This document shows positions 61,205-64,000 of a stretch of 64,000 bases of DNA, in pieces. The DNA is taken from positions 23,028,640-23,092,639 of the forward strand of contig OW121744.1 in assembly GCA_933228675.1 (NCBI GenBank), in the 5' to 3' direction. Under the pieces are notes generated by a model. It was not told the origin of the DNA, did no database searches, and saw only the letters and a program-made list of their open reading frames with translations. The position numbers were made by a program, and so were the translations under genes. This DNA comes from Stomorhina lunata. Lineage: Eukaryota > Arthropoda > Insecta > Diptera > Rhiniidae. Positions within the stretch are counted from its first letter, which is position 1. Every line of letters starts with the position of its first letter.

Positions 61205-62635
61205 ACTAAAACTTTGTTATCAAAAATTTTTCTATCAGAAATATTTTTATCAAAAATTTTTTTTATATAAAATGTTTCTTTCAGAATTTGTTTATTAAAC
61301 GTTTTTCTCGAGAATATTTTTTTACCAAAAATTTTTCTATAGAAATTTTTTTTATTAAAAATAATGAAAAATTTTTCGATAGAAAATTTGGAATCAAAAA
61401 TTTTTCTTCAGCACATTTTTCTATCTATAGAAAAAATGTATATCAAACATTTTTTTATAACAAAAAAAATAAATTATCAAAATTTATCATATAAAAAAAT
61501 TTTTTCTTGAAAAATTTTCTAAAGATATTTCTACCAAAACATTTTCTAAAGAAAGACATTTTTTTCGAAAATTTTTTAAAGAAAAATAATTCTATCGAAA
61601 ATTTTTTCTAAAAAAAATAATTCTATCGAAAATTTTTTCTAAAAAAAATAATTCTATCAAAAATTTTTATTAAGAAAAAAATTTCTATCAAAAATTTTTC
61701 CATAGAAAAATATTTCTAACGAAAATTTTTCTATAGAAAAATATTTCTAACGAAAATTTTTCTATAGAAAAATATTTCTAACGAAAATTTTTCTATAGAA
61801 AAATATTTCTAACGAAAATTTTTCTATAGAAAAATATTTCTAACGAAAATTTTTCTATAGAAAAATATTTCTAACGAAAATTTTTCTATAGAAAAATATT
61901 TCTAACGAAAATTTTTCTATAGAAAAATATTTCTAACGAAAATTTTTCTATAGAAAAATATTTCTAACGAAAATTTTTCTATAGAAAAATATTTCTAACG
62001 AAAATTTTTCTATAGAAAAATATTTCTAACGAAAATTTTTCTATAGAAAAATATTTCTAACGAAAATTTTTCTATAGAAAAATATTTCTAACGAAAATTT
62101 TTCTATAGAAAAATATTTCTAACGAAAATTTTTCTATAGAAAAATATTTCTAACGAAAATGTTTCTATAGAAAAATATTTCTAACGAAAATTTTTCTATA
62201 GAAAAATATTTCTAACGAAAATTTTTCTATAGAAAAATATTTCTAACGAAAATTTTTCTATAGAAAAATATTTCTAACGAAAATTTTTCTATAGAAAAAT
62301 ATTTCTAACGAAAATTTTTCTATAGAAAAATATTTCTAACGAAAATTTTTCTATAGAAAAATATTTCTAACGAAAATTTTTCTATAGAAAAATATTTCTA
62401 ACGAAAATTTTTCTATAGAAAAATATTTCTAACGAAAATTTTTCTATAGAAAAATATTTCTAACGAAAATTTTTCTATAGAAAAATATTTCTAACGAAAA
62501 TTTTTCTATAGAAAAATATTTCTAACGAAAATTTTTCTATAGAAAAATATTTCTAACGAAAATTTTTCTATAGAAAAATATTTCTAACGAAAATTTTTCT
62601 ATAGAAAAATATTTCTATGGGAAATTTTTTCTTAC
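61205..62635 (-). repeat. CTATAG-core satellite block 12 (31 bp, inverted relative to block 5)
   Basis: Decayed monomers at 61205-61700 lead into a homogeneous array at 61700-62612. The 31 bp unit is AACGAAAATTTTT, CTATAG, AAAAATATTTCT. In reverse complement it differs from the core monomer of block 5 at only two positions: AGAAATA against AAAAAAA in the spacer. Confidence 0.95.
61700..62612 (-). repeat. Homogenised 31 bp core array of block 12
   Basis: 29 copies. The first CTATAG is at 61731 and the last at 62599, exactly 28 x 31 bp apart. The only substitution noticed is AATGTTTCT for AATTTTTCT near 62160. Confidence 0.97.
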
Positions 62636-63119
62636 CGAAATTTGCATAGCCTTGAATGGCTGGGTTAATGGTACATTTACATATACACAATGTATCCACA
62701 TAGTACATGAGTTGATTTATGCCTTAACTTTTCACTAAGTAAATTCAAACAAAAAAAATTTTAAAGAGAAAAATTATACAGATTTTTTTAGATATTCCTT
62801 TTTTTAACATACTCAAAGGTAATGCGATTTTCTTATATACAAACATACATATTTCCTTTTACATTAAGTCGAGAACTTTTTAAGCTGATTTTTATGTTCT
62901 TGCACGTCAATACACACATACTTATATAGATGTGTAAGGATTATTTTACATACACATACTCATAGTGTATTAATACCCTTAAATATCAAAAATGTTGTTT
63001 GACTGACAGAAATACCTGCATGTCGTTGCATAAAATGCAAAAGAGACAATTGTCAAAAAAAAAAAAAATTATTAAAATTTACATAACCTTCTTTAATTTG
63101 ATTTCGGGGTCTATATCTG
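62636..63119. other. Spacer right of block 12
   Basis: AT-rich sequence with CATACATA-type simple runs near 62665 and 62840. A 98-codon ORF begins at 62999 but runs through a decayed family A element and stops at the Helitron end, so it is not credible as a gene. Confidence 0.5.
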
Positions 63120-63291
63120 GTATAATTTTATATTTATTGCCCTACATGCTGTATTTAAGTGGTTTCCTGGAGCGGTGTTTAATTGTGTCCTGCACCCTTT
63201 TGTTTAGGCCCTATTGTGTTTTCAGTAAACAGGCGGACATATATCCCTCACTGGCCGTAAAATTTGATAATGATCTAGAATATATATTTTA
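63120..63291 (-). mobile_element. Highly decayed family A copy (A5)
   Basis: Aligns with the 5' part of family A in reverse. It reads TATTTAAGTGGTTTCCTGG, then TTTTGTTTAGGCCCTATTGT (A3 has TTTCGTTTAGGCGTTATCGT), AACAGGCGGACAT (GTCY tract reduced to a remnant) and CTAGAATATATATTTT (A3 has TCAGAATATATATCGTTTT). It is cut at 63291 by the Helitron-like element. Confidence 0.6.
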
Positions 63292-64000
63292 CTAGCTGTA
63301 CAATGCGCGCGGTGCTGTGACACGACCTAAAATATATTTGAAGGAATGACATTAGAAACCTCCATCGACTCATGCGCAACAACTTTGCTAAAGATCGTTG
63401 CATGATCAAATGCACAATTTACTACACAATTAATTTTGACTCAATTAATTTGGATTCGGCGCCATCTGGCGATAATTAGTCGAACCAACTTAAATCCTCA
63501 CGTACAACAATTTTGTTAAAGATAATAGCATGATCAAATGTACAGTTTATGATTTAATGAAAATTGAGTCATTTTCTGTGGCGTCACCTGATGGGAATTT
63601 GTCATACCAACTTAGAAACCCTCGTTGGCCATGTGAATCAACTTTGTGAAACAACTTTGCTAAATATCGTAGCATGATCAAATTAATAGATCACGATTAA
63701 ATTCAATTTGAGTGGTTTTCAGTGGCGCCACCTGTCGGAACTTGGTCATACCAACTTGGTAATGTTCGTCGGTTCATAAGCAACAACTTTGCTAAAGATC
63801 ATTATATGATCAAATTTGTATATACATATATAGAACATAATTTATAGAGTTTTTACAATATATGGAAACTATTTTATACAATATGTAAATATAAAAAATT
63901 TCCATGGATTTTAAAAACTGCAAAAAAAACATTAATTTGTTGCAAAAAATGTGATAAATGAAGAACCGCTCCACCGATTTGCTAAAGATCATTATATGAT
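63292..64000 (-). mobile_element. Helitron-like element, 3' end inside window, runs off the edge
   Basis: On the minus strand the element ends ACAGCTAG followed by host T, matching the Helitron 3' rule (CTRR, insertion before T). A conspicuous GC-rich stretch with a short dyad (GTGTCACAGCAC) lies about 15 bp inside the end (63305-63330). From about 63370 to 63800 it carries reverse-complement copies of the ~125 bp unit found in 19895-20705 (AACAACTTTGCTAAAGATC, CAGTGGCGCCACCTGTCGG). The 5' end lies beyond the window. Confidence 0.7.

Noticed and set aside
62999..63295. 98-codon ORF on the plus strand
   Set aside because: It crosses a decayed family A element and ends at the Helitron terminus; it has a poly-lysine run and no domain.

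Overview
The window reads as insect, most likely calyptrate-fly (blowfly, flesh-fly or house-fly grade), non-coding nuclear DNA. Three things point there: extreme A+T richness, dispersed elements carrying (GTCY)n microsatellites with inverted subtermini and a 3' hairpin (the dipteran DINE-1/mini-me/Helentron type), and CTATAG-centred satellites. The species call is inference. I found no convincing intact protein gene, tRNA, rRNA or CRISPR. Nearly all long ORFs are read-through of tandem repeats. The stretch could be heterochromatin or the inside of a very large intron; nothing here decides between them.

Layout. Twelve tandem-repeat blocks occupy about half of the window: 315-3162, 3960-6608, 15198-17376, 22505-25795, 29070-32810, 33577-34320, 38384-41940, 43059-44697, 45905-48505, 49255-52250, 53535-55950 and 61205-62635. 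Most have a 28-33 bp period, very often exactly 31 bp, and many share the palindromic core TTTTCTATAGAAAA with a spacer that differs from block to block. Several blocks have a nearly invariant centre and decayed edges, change orientation inside the block, or contain 0.4-1.2 kb higher-order duplications. A separate minisatellite at 56790-60010 moves from a ~150 bp unit to a ~370 bp unit, with ~600 bp and ~850 bp higher-order periods.

Mobile DNA lies between the blocks. Family A (about 1.83 kb, ends on TATACCCACCATCA) occurs at 7472-9308 (+), 11732-13575 (-, truncated) and 26543-28374 (-), with decayed copies at 38188-38383 and 63120-63291. Family B (about 0.8 kb, ends on TATACCCTTCACCAC) occurs at 17693-18505 (+), 18672-21087 (+, interrupted) and 35266-36050 (-), with scraps at 21421-21475 and 55955-56030. 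A 1642 bp Helitron-like element (19154-20795) sits inside the second B copy at an A/T site, and the intact B copies give its empty site. A relative starts at 63292 and runs off the window. Other elements are a 277 bp inverted-repeat MITE with an 8 bp direct repeat (11439-11731), a ~930 bp hAT-like element with an 8 bp duplication (36453-37399), a 708 bp element with 26 bp perfect inverted ends (10195-10902), a mariner transposase scrap (49105-49235) and a possible tRNA-related SINE (56560-56700).

The most interesting signal is the satellite superfamily: unrelated-looking arrays are alignable 31-mers that keep a dyad and a fixed CG while the rest of the spacer is replaced array by array.
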